From: Catonella massiliensis | GTDB lineage: Bacteria; Bacillota; Clostridia; Lachnospirales; Lachnospiraceae | NCBI RefSeq assembly: GCF_016651435.1 | Contig: NZ_JAEPRJ010000001.1 | Span: forward strand, 186,001-250,000 | Direction of reading: 5' to 3' | DNA: 64,000 bases | In this document: positions 45,612 through 54,712 of the stretch, piece after piece | How positions within the stretch are numbered: position 1 is the stretch's first letter | Layout: the number at the start of each line of letters is the position of its first letter | Notes under the pieces: generated by a model | The model's database searches: none | What the model saw: only the letters and a program-made list of their open reading frames with translations | What the model was told of the DNA's origin: nothing | Position numbers and translations under genes: made by a program

Positions 45612-46436
45612 TTGGAATATAAAATATTTGAAACTCACGCTCACTATGATGATGACTGGTATGATGAGGATAGAAAAGAGCTGATAGAAAGCCTGCTCTC
45701 GTCTGACATTTCATACATAACCAATATTGGAGCTGATTTTGCGACCAGTGAAAACTCAGTTAAGCTGGCTGAGGAATTTGAGAGAGTTTTTGCAGCAGTT
45801 GGAGTACATCCTGATGATGTAGACAGCCTAAAAGACCTGTCTGATGAAGAGGCTCTTAATAGGCTTAGGGAGCTTGCTGCAAGTAAAAAGGTGGTAGCAA
45901 TAGGTGAAATCGGTCTTGACTACTTTGAAAGAGAAGCAGGGCAGAAAAACGAAGAAGTACGAAAGAGGCAGAAACACTGGTTTATGAAGCAGCTTGAACT
46001 TGCAAAAGAGTTGAACAAGCCTGTTGTGATTCATAGCAGGGATGCGGCTCGTGACACTTACAATCTGCTAAAGGATTTCGGCTATAATAAAGGAGTTATC
46101 CACTGTTATTCTTATTCGGCTGAGATGGCTGAGAGGTTTGTAAAGCTTGGGTTTTACATAGGAATAGGCGGTGTAGTTACATTTAAGAATGCCAAGAAAA
46201 CTAAGGAAACAGTTAAAAAAATCGGTTTGGCAAGCATAGTGCTTGAAACGGACTCTCCTTACCTCTCTCCCGTACCTTTTAGAGGAGAAAGGAATAATTC
46301 AGGAAACATAAAATATGTAGTAGCTGAAATAGCTGATATATTGGGAGTTTCAATGGATGAAGTCGTAGAAGCAACATTTAAGAATGCGGTCAAACTTTAT
46401 GAATTGGAGGATAGGGTTTATGGCAAATTATCTTGA
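45612..46436 (+). CDS. tatD: TatD-family metal-dependent hydrolase/DNase
   Basis: About 274 residues. Metal-binding motifs are FETHAHYDD at the N-terminus, VGVHPDDV, AIGEIGLDYF, PVVIHSRDA, GVIHCYS and ETDSPYLSP, all in the usual order. The enzyme has 3'-5' exonuclease activity in DNA repair. I choose TTG 45612, which has GGAG 7 bp upstream and gives the expected distance to THAH; TTG 45600 is in frame but lacks its own site. The 3' end overlaps the next gene by 17 bp. Confidence 0.93.
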   Translation: MEYKIFETHAHYDDDWYDEDRKELIESLLSSDISYITNIGADFATSENSVKLAEEFERVFAAVGVHPDDVDSLKDLSDEEALNRLRELAASKKVVAIGEIGLDYFEREAGQKNEEVRKRQKHWFMKQLELAKELNKPVVIHSRDAARDTYNLLKDFGYNKGVIHCYSYSAEMAERFVKLGFYIGIGGVVTFKNAKKTKETVKKIGLASIVLETDSPYLSPVPFRGERNNSGNIKYVVAEIADILGVSMDEVVEATFKNAVKLYELEDRVYGKLS

Positions 46437-46752
46437 TATTGAGTCTACATCAGGGCTTGACCAGGCGGTGAGACAGTCACTTAAGTTTAAGACAGGTAAC
46501 TTTGTGTGGAGAGTGAGATTCAACACACCTCTTGACCCAAGGACAGTAAACAGCAACAATATGTATGTGACCTCTGCTTCAGGTATGCTCAAGGTAAATA
46601 TAAGCTATGATTCATCCAAAAATGAAGTTCAGATAGAGCCTCTTGAGCCTTATGCAAAGGATGAGGTGTATTCACTTCATATTACAAAAAAGGTTGCATC
46701 AAGAGGTCAGAAGAAGCTAAAAGAAGAGATAGAAGTACAGTTTAAGCTGTAA
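46420..46752 (+). CDS. SbsA Ig-like (Big_5) domain protein
   Basis: 110 residues made of one Ig-like unit of the SbsA/Big_5 type: KTGNFVWRVRFNTPLDPRTVNSNNMYVTSASG and later YSLHITKKVASRGQKKLKEEIEVQF are the typical opening and closing strands. It has no signal peptide, which is unusual for this domain. The ATG 46420 is preceded by GGAGGATAG inside the tatD end. The gene is coupled to tatD. Its function is unknown. Confidence 0.75.
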   Translation: MANYLDIESTSGLDQAVRQSLKFKTGNFVWRVRFNTPLDPRTVNSNNMYVTSASGMLKVNISYDSSKNEVQIEPLEPYAKDEVYSLHITKKVASRGQKKLKEEIEVQFKL

Positions 46753-46807
46753 TTCAAACGATACAATTCCAAAAGGATTAACCTTTTAAGGACAGAGAAA
46801 ATAATAA

Positions 46808-48008
<1,201 letters not shown>

Positions 48009-48039
48009 GAAAGCTGATATAGAAAAAATGGCTTAAAAA

Positions 48040-48048
48040 TGGTATAAT
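48040..48048 (+). promoter_or_regulatory. Extended -10 promoter of the ABC-F gene
   Basis: TGGTATAAT, a full extended -10, lies 36 bp before the start at 48084 and 32 bp outside the IS481 right end. No good -35 is seen. Confidence 0.5.
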
Positions 48049-48083
48049 ATTAAACAAAATAGGATTGTGAAGGGGGTGTTTTT

Positions 48084-49562
48084 ATGTCGGCAATTAAAAT
48101 TGAAAATCTCACTTTCTCATATTATGGATATGTAAAACCTATATTTGAAAATGTATCGTTTTCCTTTGATACAAACTGGAAAATAGGATTGATAGGAAGA
48201 AATGGAATTGGTAAATCAACTCTATTTAAGTTACTTTTAAATCAAGAAACTTATCAAGGTAAAATAAGCAAGGATGTTGAATTTATTAAATTTCCACCAA
48301 ATATAAGCGATACTTCAAAATTAGGAATTGAGTTGTATAAAGAACTAATATCAGATGAGGAAGAATGGAAATTATTTAGAGAACTTAATTTGCTAAATGT
48401 AGATGAGAACCTTGTTTACAGAGAGTTTGAAACGCTTTCTAAAGGAGAACAAACAAAAATCCTTTTAGCTATTTTGTTTACAAGAGAAGATGGCTTTTTA
48501 CTTATTGATGAACCAACAAACCATTTAGATATGGACGGAAGAAAAATTGTAAGTGAATATCTGAAAAGTAAAAAAGGATTTTTGCTTATATCTCATGATA
48601 GAGATTTTTTAGATGGTTGTATCAATCATGTTATTTCTATTAACAGGAATTCTATTGATGTCCAATCGGGAAATTTTACATCATGGTATGAAAACAAAGT
48701 GATGAAAGACCAATTTGAAATTAGTCAAAATGAGAGATTAAGAAAAGATATTAAACGATTAAAAGAGGCTGCAAGACAAAGTCAAATTTGGTCTGATAAA
48801 ATTGAAAATACTAAAAATGGTGTGAAAGTATCAGGTGTAAAACCAGACAAAGGACATATAGGTCATCAATCAGCCAAGATGATGAAAAAATCTAAGAATT
48901 TGGAGAATAGACAAAACAAGGCAATAGAAGAAAAACAGAGTTTACTAAAAGATATTGAAACAAAGGAAAGTTTATTATTGCATCCATTACATCATCATAA
49001 AAATCCTCTAATATCGGTTAGCAATTTATCATCATGCTATGGAGAGAGACAGATATTAAGCAATGTAAGTTTCGAGATAAAACAAGGCGATATAGTGGCT
49101 ATATATGGTCAAAATGGTAGTGGAAAATCAACCTTGATTAAAATTTTATTAGGGTTACATCATGAGTATATTGGTGAAATAAAATCGGCAAGTAATTTAA
49201 AAATATCGTATATTCCTCAAGATACATCTAATTTAACAGGTAGCCTAAATGAGTATATTCATAAGCAAGGTGTTGATGAAACATTGTGCAAAACAATTCT
49301 TAGGAAATTAGATTTTGTAAGAGAATTATTTGAAATGGATATGAAGAACTATAGCGATGGACAAAAAAAGAAAGTTTTAATTGCTGTAAGTTTATCAAAG
49401 CCAGCTCATATATTTGTTTGGGACGAACCACTGAATTATACAGATGTAATATCAAGAATACAGATTGAGGAAATTATAAAAGAAGCAAAGCCTACACTCA
49501 TATTTGTGGAACACGATAAGCGATTTGTAGAAGATATAGCCAATAAAATCATACAATTATAA
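48084..49562 (+). CDS. ABC-F ribosomal protection protein, Lsa-like
   Basis: 492 residues with two ATP-binding cassettes and no membrane segment. Walker A motifs are GRNGIGKST (N-terminal) and GQNGSGKST (C-terminal), signature motifs are LSKGEQTK and YSDGQKKK, and Walker B regions are LLIDEPTNHLD and FVWDEPLNY. The linker between cassettes (about 205-310) is long and charged, as in antibiotic-resistance ABC-F proteins that displace drugs from the ribosome. Length and sequence style fit the Lsa group (lincosamide, streptogramin A, pleuromutilin); the precise class and spectrum are inference. Start ATG has AAGGGGG upstream. It is cargo of the mobile element. Confidence 0.85.
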   Translation: MSAIKIENLTFSYYGYVKPIFENVSFSFDTNWKIGLIGRNGIGKSTLFKLLLNQETYQGKISKDVEFIKFPPNISDTSKLGIELYKELISDEEEWKLFRELNLLNVDENLVYREFETLSKGEQTKILLAILFTREDGFLLIDEPTNHLDMDGRKIVSEYLKSKKGFLLISHDRDFLDGCINHVISINRNSIDVQSGNFTSWYENKVMKDQFEISQNERLRKDIKRLKEAARQSQIWSDKIENTKNGVKVSGVKPDKGHIGHQSAKMMKKSKNLENRQNKAIEEKQSLLKDIETKESLLLHPLHHHKNPLISVSNLSSCYGERQILSNVSFEIKQGDIVAIYGQNGSGKSTLIKILLGLHHEYIGEIKSASNLKISYIPQDTSNLTGSLNEYIHKQGVDETLCKTILRKLDFVRELFEMDMKNYSDGQKKKVLIAVSLSKPAHIFVWDEPLNYTDVISRIQIEEIIKEAKPTLIFVEHDKRFVEDIANKIIQL

Positions 49563-49602
49563 ATGAAATAAACAATCAAAGTTTAGAAAAAGACTAACAC
49601 AG

Positions 49603-49636
49603 AAACAGTAAATCAAAAATGGTTTACTGTTTTTTT
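49603..49636 (+). terminator. Terminator after the ABC-F gene (copy 1 of a repeated module)
   Basis: AAACAGTAAA (49603-49612) pairs with TTTACTGTTT (49623-49632), followed by Ts. The same hairpin recurs at 52908-52940 after the EamA gene. Confidence 0.85.
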
Positions 49637-49669
49637 GTTGCTCAGATTTTAGAAGAAAGGACAAAGAAA

Positions 49670-49990
49670 ATGAAAAACATAGATGAAAAAATTTTAATGG
49701 CAGAAGAAGAAATTAAGCAGTTACAAAACAAGAGAAAAAAACTCATCAGTCAGCAGAAACAGGAAGAAAGAAAAAAGAGAGATAAAAGGCTTTATGAAAA
49801 AGGAGCAGTCTTTGAAAGTATCTTTACAGAAAGCAAGGATTTTAGCAAAGACGAATTTTATCAGCTAATCACATTCCAAAATATCAAAGAAGCAGTTAAT
49901 CAAAAAATTCTAAAAATCATAGAAAAGCGAGAACAAATCGAAAACAAAATTATAGAAACACAAGAGGAAGAAATGAACACAGAGGAATAG
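49670..49990 (+). CDS. Small coiled-coil accessory protein (DUF3847-like)
   Basis: 106 residues. The first 50 form a basic coiled coil (AEEEIKQLQNKRKKLISQQKQ, then KKRDKRLYEKGAVFES), and the C-terminal part is helical and acidic. The pattern resembles DUF3847 proteins (recall), often found directly upstream of relaxase genes in Firmicutes mobile elements. A role as relaxosome accessory (MobC-like) is inferred from position just upstream of oriT and mobA. I start at ATG 49670 with AGAAAGGA; an earlier in-frame GTG/ATG at 49619 lies in the terminator. Confidence 0.65.
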   Translation: MKNIDEKILMAEEEIKQLQNKRKKLISQQKQEERKKRDKRLYEKGAVFESIFTESKDFSKDEFYQLITFQNIKEAVNQKILKIIEKREQIENKIIETQEEEMNTEE

Positions 49991-50120
49991 TCCCTTGTTT
50001 ACAAGGGCGCACTTATACACCCTAAAGGGTGTGTGCGTTCTCTGAAGGCTCTTGCAGAGAGCATATCAGCGTTCGCTGATACAGGGGAGCTACACTCCCC
50101 TACGGAAATAAATTTCCTAC
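49991..50120 (-). other. Putative origin of transfer (oriT)
   Basis: A cluster of inverted repeats precedes the relaxase gene: CCCTTG/CAAGGG (49992-50007), CGCAC/GTGCG (50008-50037) enclosing CACCCT/AGGGTG, TATCAGCG/CGCTGATA (50064-50081) and GGGGAG/CTCCCC (50084-50100). The minus strand at 50015-50004 reads TAAGTGCGCCCT, identical to the nic-region core of RSF1010/R1162-type (MOBQ) origins as I remember it. Position next to a MobA/MobL relaxase supports this assignment. Confidence 0.65.
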
Positions 50121-50141
50121 CCCTTGTGTACTTCCCAAAAG

Positions 50142-50171
50142 AAATCGGATAAAAAGCAATCCGATTTTTTT
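50142..50171 (+). terminator. Terminator upstream of the relaxase gene
   Basis: AAATCGGAT (50142-50150) pairs with ATCCGATTT (50159-50167), then Ts. It separates the accessory gene and oriT from the relaxase unit. Confidence 0.8.
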
Positions 50172-50229
50172 AGGAAGTCTTATCCATCGCCACCATATCC
50201 ATATCAGAAAAAGAGAGGAGGTTTTATTT

Positions 50230-51714
50230 ATGGGGATATATCATCTTAGTATAAAGATTATTTCAAGAGGCAAAGGCAAAAGTGCAGTAGCAGCTTCTGC
50301 CTATCGAAGTGGCGAAAAGATAAAAAATGAGTATGACGGAGTAGTCCATGACTTTACAAGAAAAGGTGGAATAGCCCATACCGAAATTCTATTACCGCAA
50401 AATGCACCTAAAGAATTTTCAAACCGTTCTGTCTTATGGAACAGTGTCGAGAAAATAGAAAAAAGTAAAAATTCACAGCTTGCAAGAGAAATCGAAATCT
50501 CCTTACCAAAAGAACTAAATCGAGAAAAACAGATAAATCTTGTACGAGAATATGTAAAAGAAAATTTTGTGAAAGTCGGTATGTGTGCCGATATTGCATT
50601 ACACGATAAAAATGACGGAAACCCACACGCACATATCCTACTTACTATGCGACCATTAAATGAAGATACAACATGGGGAGCAAAATCAAAAAAGGAATAT
50701 ATCCTTGATGAAAACGGAGAAAAAGTAAAACTCAAAAATTGCAATTACAAAACAAGGAAAATCAATACAACAGATTGGAATGAGCAAGACAAAGCAGAAG
50801 AGTGGCGAAAGTCGTGGGCAGACATTACAAACAAATATCTTGAAGAAAACAGCATACAAGAAAAAGTAGACCACCGTTCTTATCAAAGGCAAGGCATAGA
50901 ACAAATACCGACCATTCATTTAGGAGTATCGGCAAGTCAAATGGAAAAGAAAGGCATAGCCACCGACAGAGGAAATATCAATCGAGAAATCAAACATCAA
51001 AACAAGATATTAAGAGAAATTACACGACGAATAAAAGCCTTAATGAGATGGATAAGGAGTTTAACGAAAGATAAAAATAATGATGCGTCAAAAGACAAAC
51101 AGGACAATATAGCTATACAATCCGATACTCAATCAAAACAAAATGATTTAACAGATATGCTCTCTCATCTCATAGAAGAAAACTCAGATAACCACAATGC
51201 AGACTTAGAAAAATATATTGAAAGCTATCAATTCCTTAAAGAAAAAAATATTACATCAATATCCGAATTGAAAGAAAGTATATCAGCATTAAGAGATAAG
51301 AAATACAAGACTACAAGAGCCATAAAAGATACCGAAAAGAAAATCAATGACAGAGTACAGCTTATAGACCAAGCAGAGAAATATTTGAAACATAAAGACA
51401 CATACAAAGCTTATACCAAGTTAAAGAAAAGCAAACAGGAAGATTTTTATAATGAGCATACGGCAGAGATTATTTTATTTGAGAGTGCGAAAAAATATCT
51501 GAAAGAACATTTAGGAGAAAGCAAGATCTTAGCTATCAGAAAATGGAAAACGGAAGTTGGTAATATGAAGAAAGAAAAAAAGAGTCTATATAATCAAATA
51601 TTAGAAATACGAGAAGAAGTAGGGCAAGCTGAAAAAGTTAAGACCTGTATAGAACAGTTAAAGGAACACGAAAAGCGACTATCACAGGGAAAGAGAAACG
51701 AGTTAGAACTTTAA
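50230..51714 (+). CDS. MobA/MobL-family relaxase
   Basis: 494 residues. The N-terminal 200 residues form the MobA/MobL nickase domain: IYHLSIKIISRGKGKSAVAASAYRSGE, then the three-histidine metal motif in HDKNDGNPHAHILLTMR (H125, H133, H135). The rest is a long, highly charged coiled coil (about 250-494) rather than a helicase or primase domain. It nicks oriT and leads the strand during mobilisation by a helper conjugative element. Start ATG has AGAGAGGAGG. It corresponds in position to TnpZ of Tn4451. Confidence 0.92.
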   Translation: MGIYHLSIKIISRGKGKSAVAASAYRSGEKIKNEYDGVVHDFTRKGGIAHTEILLPQNAPKEFSNRSVLWNSVEKIEKSKNSQLAREIEISLPKELNREKQINLVREYVKENFVKVGMCADIALHDKNDGNPHAHILLTMRPLNEDTTWGAKSKKEYILDENGEKVKLKNCNYKTRKINTTDWNEQDKAEEWRKSWADITNKYLEENSIQEKVDHRSYQRQGIEQIPTIHLGVSASQMEKKGIATDRGNINREIKHQNKILREITRRIKALMRWIRSLTKDKNNDASKDKQDNIAIQSDTQSKQNDLTDMLSHLIEENSDNHNADLEKYIESYQFLKEKNITSISELKESISALRDKKYKTTRAIKDTEKKINDRVQLIDQAEKYLKHKDTYKAYTKLKKSKQEDFYNEHTAEIILFESAKKYLKEHLGESKILAIRKWKTEVGNMKKEKKSLYNQILEIREEVGQAEKVKTCIEQLKEHEKRLSQGKRNELEL

Positions 51715-51795
51715 AACTTGGCTTAAATATTGTATAATATTATAAATATTGAGTAAAACAAATTAAAATTTACAGAGCAAAGGGGATGATAAATT

Positions 51796-52848
51796 GTGAA
51801 TCATAAAATAAAGATTGGTGCGGTTATATTAGCGTTTTTAGCAGCTGTATTTTATGCAATTAATACGCCGGTTTCAAAATTTCTATTGAATAATGTCACA
51901 CCAACTTTTATGGCGGCTTTTCTTTATCTTGGAGCTGGTGTTGGCGTTGGAATCATGTATTTATTTCACATAAAAAAAGAGGAAAAAGCAGAGAGACTTA
52001 CAAAGCAGGATTTACCTTATACAATCGGAATGATTGTGTTGGATATAGCTGCCCCTATATTTTTAATGATAGGTATAAAAATGGGAACAGCATCTAATGC
52101 GTCACTCCTCGGTAATTTTGAAATTGTGGTGACTACGTTAATGGCGTTGCTTATTTTTAAGGAGCAGGTATCAGGCAAGCTGTGGATTGCAATTGGATTT
52201 ATTACGCTATCTAGCATTGTTTTGTCATTTGAGGGAAGTGGTAGTTTCCAGTTTTCTACAGGGTCTCTTTTTGTTATACTGGCAACCTGTTGTTGGGGAC
52301 TTGAGAATAACTGTACAAGAAAGATATCAGATAAAAGTACGTATGAGATTGTTTTGTTAAAAGGCATTTTTTCAGGCGGAGGTTCATTTACTATTGCAAT
52401 GGTACTTGGTGAAAAGATTCCGGAAATGATATACATTGCCATAGTTATGCTATTGGGATTTGTAGCGTACGGATTAAGTATTTTTCTTTATATAAGAGCA
52501 CAAAGAAACTTAGGTGCAGCTAAGACAAGTGCTTATTACGCTGTAGCACCATTCATTGGTTCGTTTTTAGCTTTTGTAGTAAATGGGGAGAAACTGGCTG
52601 TAGAATATTTTATAGGTTTGGCTCTGATGTTGGTAGGAACAGTATTTGTAGTATATGACACTATGATAAATCATCATCTTCATGGTCATACGCATACGAT
52701 TGTTCATACACATAACGGTGTGACACATACTCATATGATTACACATGAACATGAGCATAATCATTTTGGAAATGAAGAGGGGCATGGTCACAAACATGAA
52801 GACTATATAAATAGTCAGGAACATAAATTGGCTCATATACATGGATGA
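51796..52848 (+). CDS. EamA/DMT-family transporter with histidine-rich tail
   Basis: 350 residues. Ten hydrophobic helices in two EamA repeats (about 8-145 and 155-290) define a drug/metabolite transporter family permease. The last 60 residues hold about 22 histidines in HGHTHTIVHTHNG and HEHEHNH patterns, which suggests metal binding or sensing on the membrane face; the transported substrate is unknown. Start is GTG 51796 with AAAGGGGATG upstream. As cargo between the relaxase and tnpW, it was probably acquired with the element. Confidence 0.82.
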   Translation: MNHKIKIGAVILAFLAAVFYAINTPVSKFLLNNVTPTFMAAFLYLGAGVGVGIMYLFHIKKEEKAERLTKQDLPYTIGMIVLDIAAPIFLMIGIKMGTASNASLLGNFEIVVTTLMALLIFKEQVSGKLWIAIGFITLSSIVLSFEGSGSFQFSTGSLFVILATCCWGLENNCTRKISDKSTYEIVLLKGIFSGGGSFTIAMVLGEKIPEMIYIAIVMLLGFVAYGLSIFLYIRAQRNLGAAKTSAYYAVAPFIGSFLAFVVNGEKLAVEYFIGLALMLVGTVFVVYDTMINHHLHGHTHTIVHTHNGVTHTHMITHEHEHNHFGNEEGHGHKHEDYINSQEHKLAHIHG

Positions 52849-52907
52849 TAACTCCCAGTTTATCGAAATGAAATAATTAAATAGAAACAATAATATAGCA
52901 ACTTACG

Positions 52908-52940
52908 AAACAGTAAATCATAAAAGGTTTACTGTTTTTT
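52908..52940 (+). terminator. Terminator after the EamA gene (copy 2 of a repeated module)
   Basis: AAACAGTAAA (52908-52917) pairs with TTTACTGTTT (52928-52937), then Ts. Neighbouring bases also match the first copy. The stretch from 52941 to 53343 otherwise contains only the tnpW remnant. Confidence 0.85.
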
Positions 52941-53030
52941 CTTTGTCTAAAATCGGAAAGGAGAGACAAATAAAAAGTCCACAGTATCTAAATGTATTAT
53001 GACACAGACAGTAAAAATGGAAAGGAGAGT

Positions 53031-53230
53031 ATGATTTAGCCTATGAGCTAATCATACAAGGACTTATGAAAGAAGAAAAAAGAGAAATACAAGCACCACC
53101 CAATAAACAGTTAATAATGGATATTGGAAAGACAAAATATACTGTAAACCTACATTTCAAACAAGGTACAGGAGAAACATACAAGGATAAAATACTGAAG
53201 TTAATCAAGAGAGAAACAGAAAAGACATAA
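53031..53230 (+). pseudogene. tnpW: tnpW-like remnant, frame-shifted
   Basis: GGAAAGGAG precedes ATG 53031, but the third codon is a stop (ATG ATT TAG). The same frame then reads YELIIQGLMKEEKREIQAPP until about 53100, where a shift is needed to continue with KQLIMDIGKTKYTVNLHF and KDKILKLIKRETEKT, ending at 53230. The reconstructed product resembles the small transposon-encoded TnpW proteins that mark the end of Tn4451-type elements (recall). With two lesions it is unlikely to make a full product. Confidence 0.6.
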
Positions 53231-53273
53231 ATTTGTCAAAGAAATTTTGTTTATGTCCTTGACAAATCTTCCC

Positions 53274-53367
53274 AAAAGGGACTGCCATAACAGAAAAACT
53301 GCTTCGATAAGTGTTTGGTTATGAAAACTACTTATCTTAAGCTTTACATCTGCTGTGACAGTCCCTT
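53274..53367. repeat. Inverted repeat at the end of the GNAT gene
   Basis: AAAGGGACTG near 53275 is inverted as CAGTCCCTTT at 53358-53367, overlapping the 3' end of the minus-strand GNAT gene. It may act as that gene's terminator or mark the edge of the mobile region. Confidence 0.4.
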
Positions 53368-53916
53368 TAATTCTCCCTCTAATAAGGAATACTGAAAACA
53401 GTCCTTCCAGTCTCCGTTTATCAGGGCAAATTCCCTGCTAACTCCCTCCTTTGTAAAGCCAAGCTTTTCTACAAGCCTTACGGAGGGGAGGTTGTCTACT
53501 GCAATAAGAGCCTCTACCCTGTGCAGCTTTTCATCTGTGAACATAGAGGAGATAGCGCAGTGTGCAGCTTCTTTGGTTAGCCCAAGCCCTGAAAAATTCT
53601 CATCTATCTTATAGCCTATCTGGCAGGATTTGAAAGCACCTCTTTTTATATCCTGAAAATTAACGCCGCCAATTATCCTCTCAGGCGAGTTCTTAAAAGA
53701 AAACCAGTATCTTACACTGTTTCCGAGGAGCATATTCTTCATATCAGCCTTCATAAACATTTCCATTGCCTCTAAGGAAAGGAATTTATCGTTTAGATTT
53801 GGTTCCCATTTGGATAGATAATCGTAATTCCTCTTATAAAAATCACATACATTAGGAGCATAATCTTCGCTAAGTGCCCTTAGGATGAGACCTCTGCTTT
53901 CCAGTTCAAATCTCAT
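53344..53916 (-). CDS. GNAT-family N-acetyltransferase (RimJ/RimL-like)
   Basis: 190 residues. The pattern LESRGLILRALSEDYAPNVCDFY, then GGVNFQDIKRGAFKSCQIGYKIDENFSGLGLTKEA (acetyl-CoA loop) and VDNLPSVRLVEKLGFTKEGVSRE is that of the Acetyltransf_3 group, which includes ribosomal-protein acetyltransferases. The substrate is unknown. The start is only 2 bp after the upstream gene's stop, so the two minus-strand genes form an operon with a GGATG site inside the upstream gene. Confidence 0.88.
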   Translation of the reverse strand: MRFELESRGLILRALSEDYAPNVCDFYKRNYDYLSKWEPNLNDKFLSLEAMEMFMKADMKNMLLGNSVRYWFSFKNSPERIIGGVNFQDIKRGAFKSCQIGYKIDENFSGLGLTKEAAHCAISSMFTDEKLHRVEALIAVDNLPSVRLVEKLGFTKEGVSREFALINGDWKDCFQYSLLEGELKGLSQQM

Positions 53917-53918
53917 AA

Positions 53919-54233
53919 TTATTTTTCATCCAATATCTTGATGCCAAAGCTTGCTGTCTTAGCCTCTTTTACATTCAAGAAACTTCCCTTAACAACTCTG
54001 TATACATTTCCCCCTGTAACTTCAACAATGTTGGTAGATGCCGCTATTGATTTTTCAAGCATTTTAAGGAAGTTATCGTAGGTAGACCTATCCATAGGCA
54101 AGAGATAATCATGCCTTATATGCTCTGTTGAGAGGACAGCAAAGCCTATCTTGTTAAATCTTATTCCCTGAAAGAGGCAGATTTCGGTTGATTCGGTATT
54201 TCCTTCTGCAAAACAGTTAAATTTTATAAACAT
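53919..54233 (-). CDS. Conserved hypothetical protein
   Basis: 104 residues from ATG 54233, chosen because GGGGGAT lies just upstream; a longer in-frame version from 54287 lacks a site. The protein is a small soluble alpha/beta domain: IKFNCFAEGNTESTEICLFQ, then HDYLLPMDRSTYDNFLKMLEK and EVTGGNVYRVVKGSFLN. I do not recognise a family. It is the first gene of a two-gene operon with the acetyltransferase. Confidence 0.65.
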   Translation of the reverse strand: MFIKFNCFAEGNTESTEICLFQGIRFNKIGFAVLSTEHIRHDYLLPMDRSTYDNFLKMLEKSIAASTNIVEVTGGNVYRVVKGSFLNVKEAKTASFGIKILDEK

Positions 54234-54642
54234 GTGTTTATCCCCCTGATGGTTTATATTATTTCTAGGAAATTGTTCGCAATCCACATATTTCTTAAAA
54301 TGGATGTTTGCTCACATATCATTAGCTTAATTATACAACAAAAGACTATAAAATAAAAGATTAATTATATTGCCAAATTCTTCACAATCTAGCATAAATG
54401 CTAAACTTATGAGCTTAGGATTGTTACAGATATAAAATTTTGCAGTAGAAAAGTCTTAATATGAAAAAAGTTAGAGCGTGCTAATCCCGATTTTATCAAT
54501 AATAATAGTAGGTTAAGAAAAATGACAATACTATATGTGAAATATTTACAAATAATCTGCTATTTACATACAATATGCTAGCGGTTTAAAATAAAATAAT
54601 GATATATAATTTTTTTCTTGCAATAAAAATAAAGAATTTTGG

Positions 54643-54671
54643 TTGAAATGCACAATGTATTACTGTATACT
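54643..54671 (+). promoter_or_regulatory. Promoter of the transhydrogenase operon
   Basis: TTGAAA (54643-54648), 17-bp spacer, TATACT (54666-54671), 42 bp before the pntA start. The rest of the 54234-54712 intergenic stretch is AT-rich with one small three-arm structure at 54384-54424. Confidence 0.65.
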
Positions 54672-54712
54672 GACAACAGGAAAACTAAAACTTTTAAGAA
54701 AGGACAATATAC

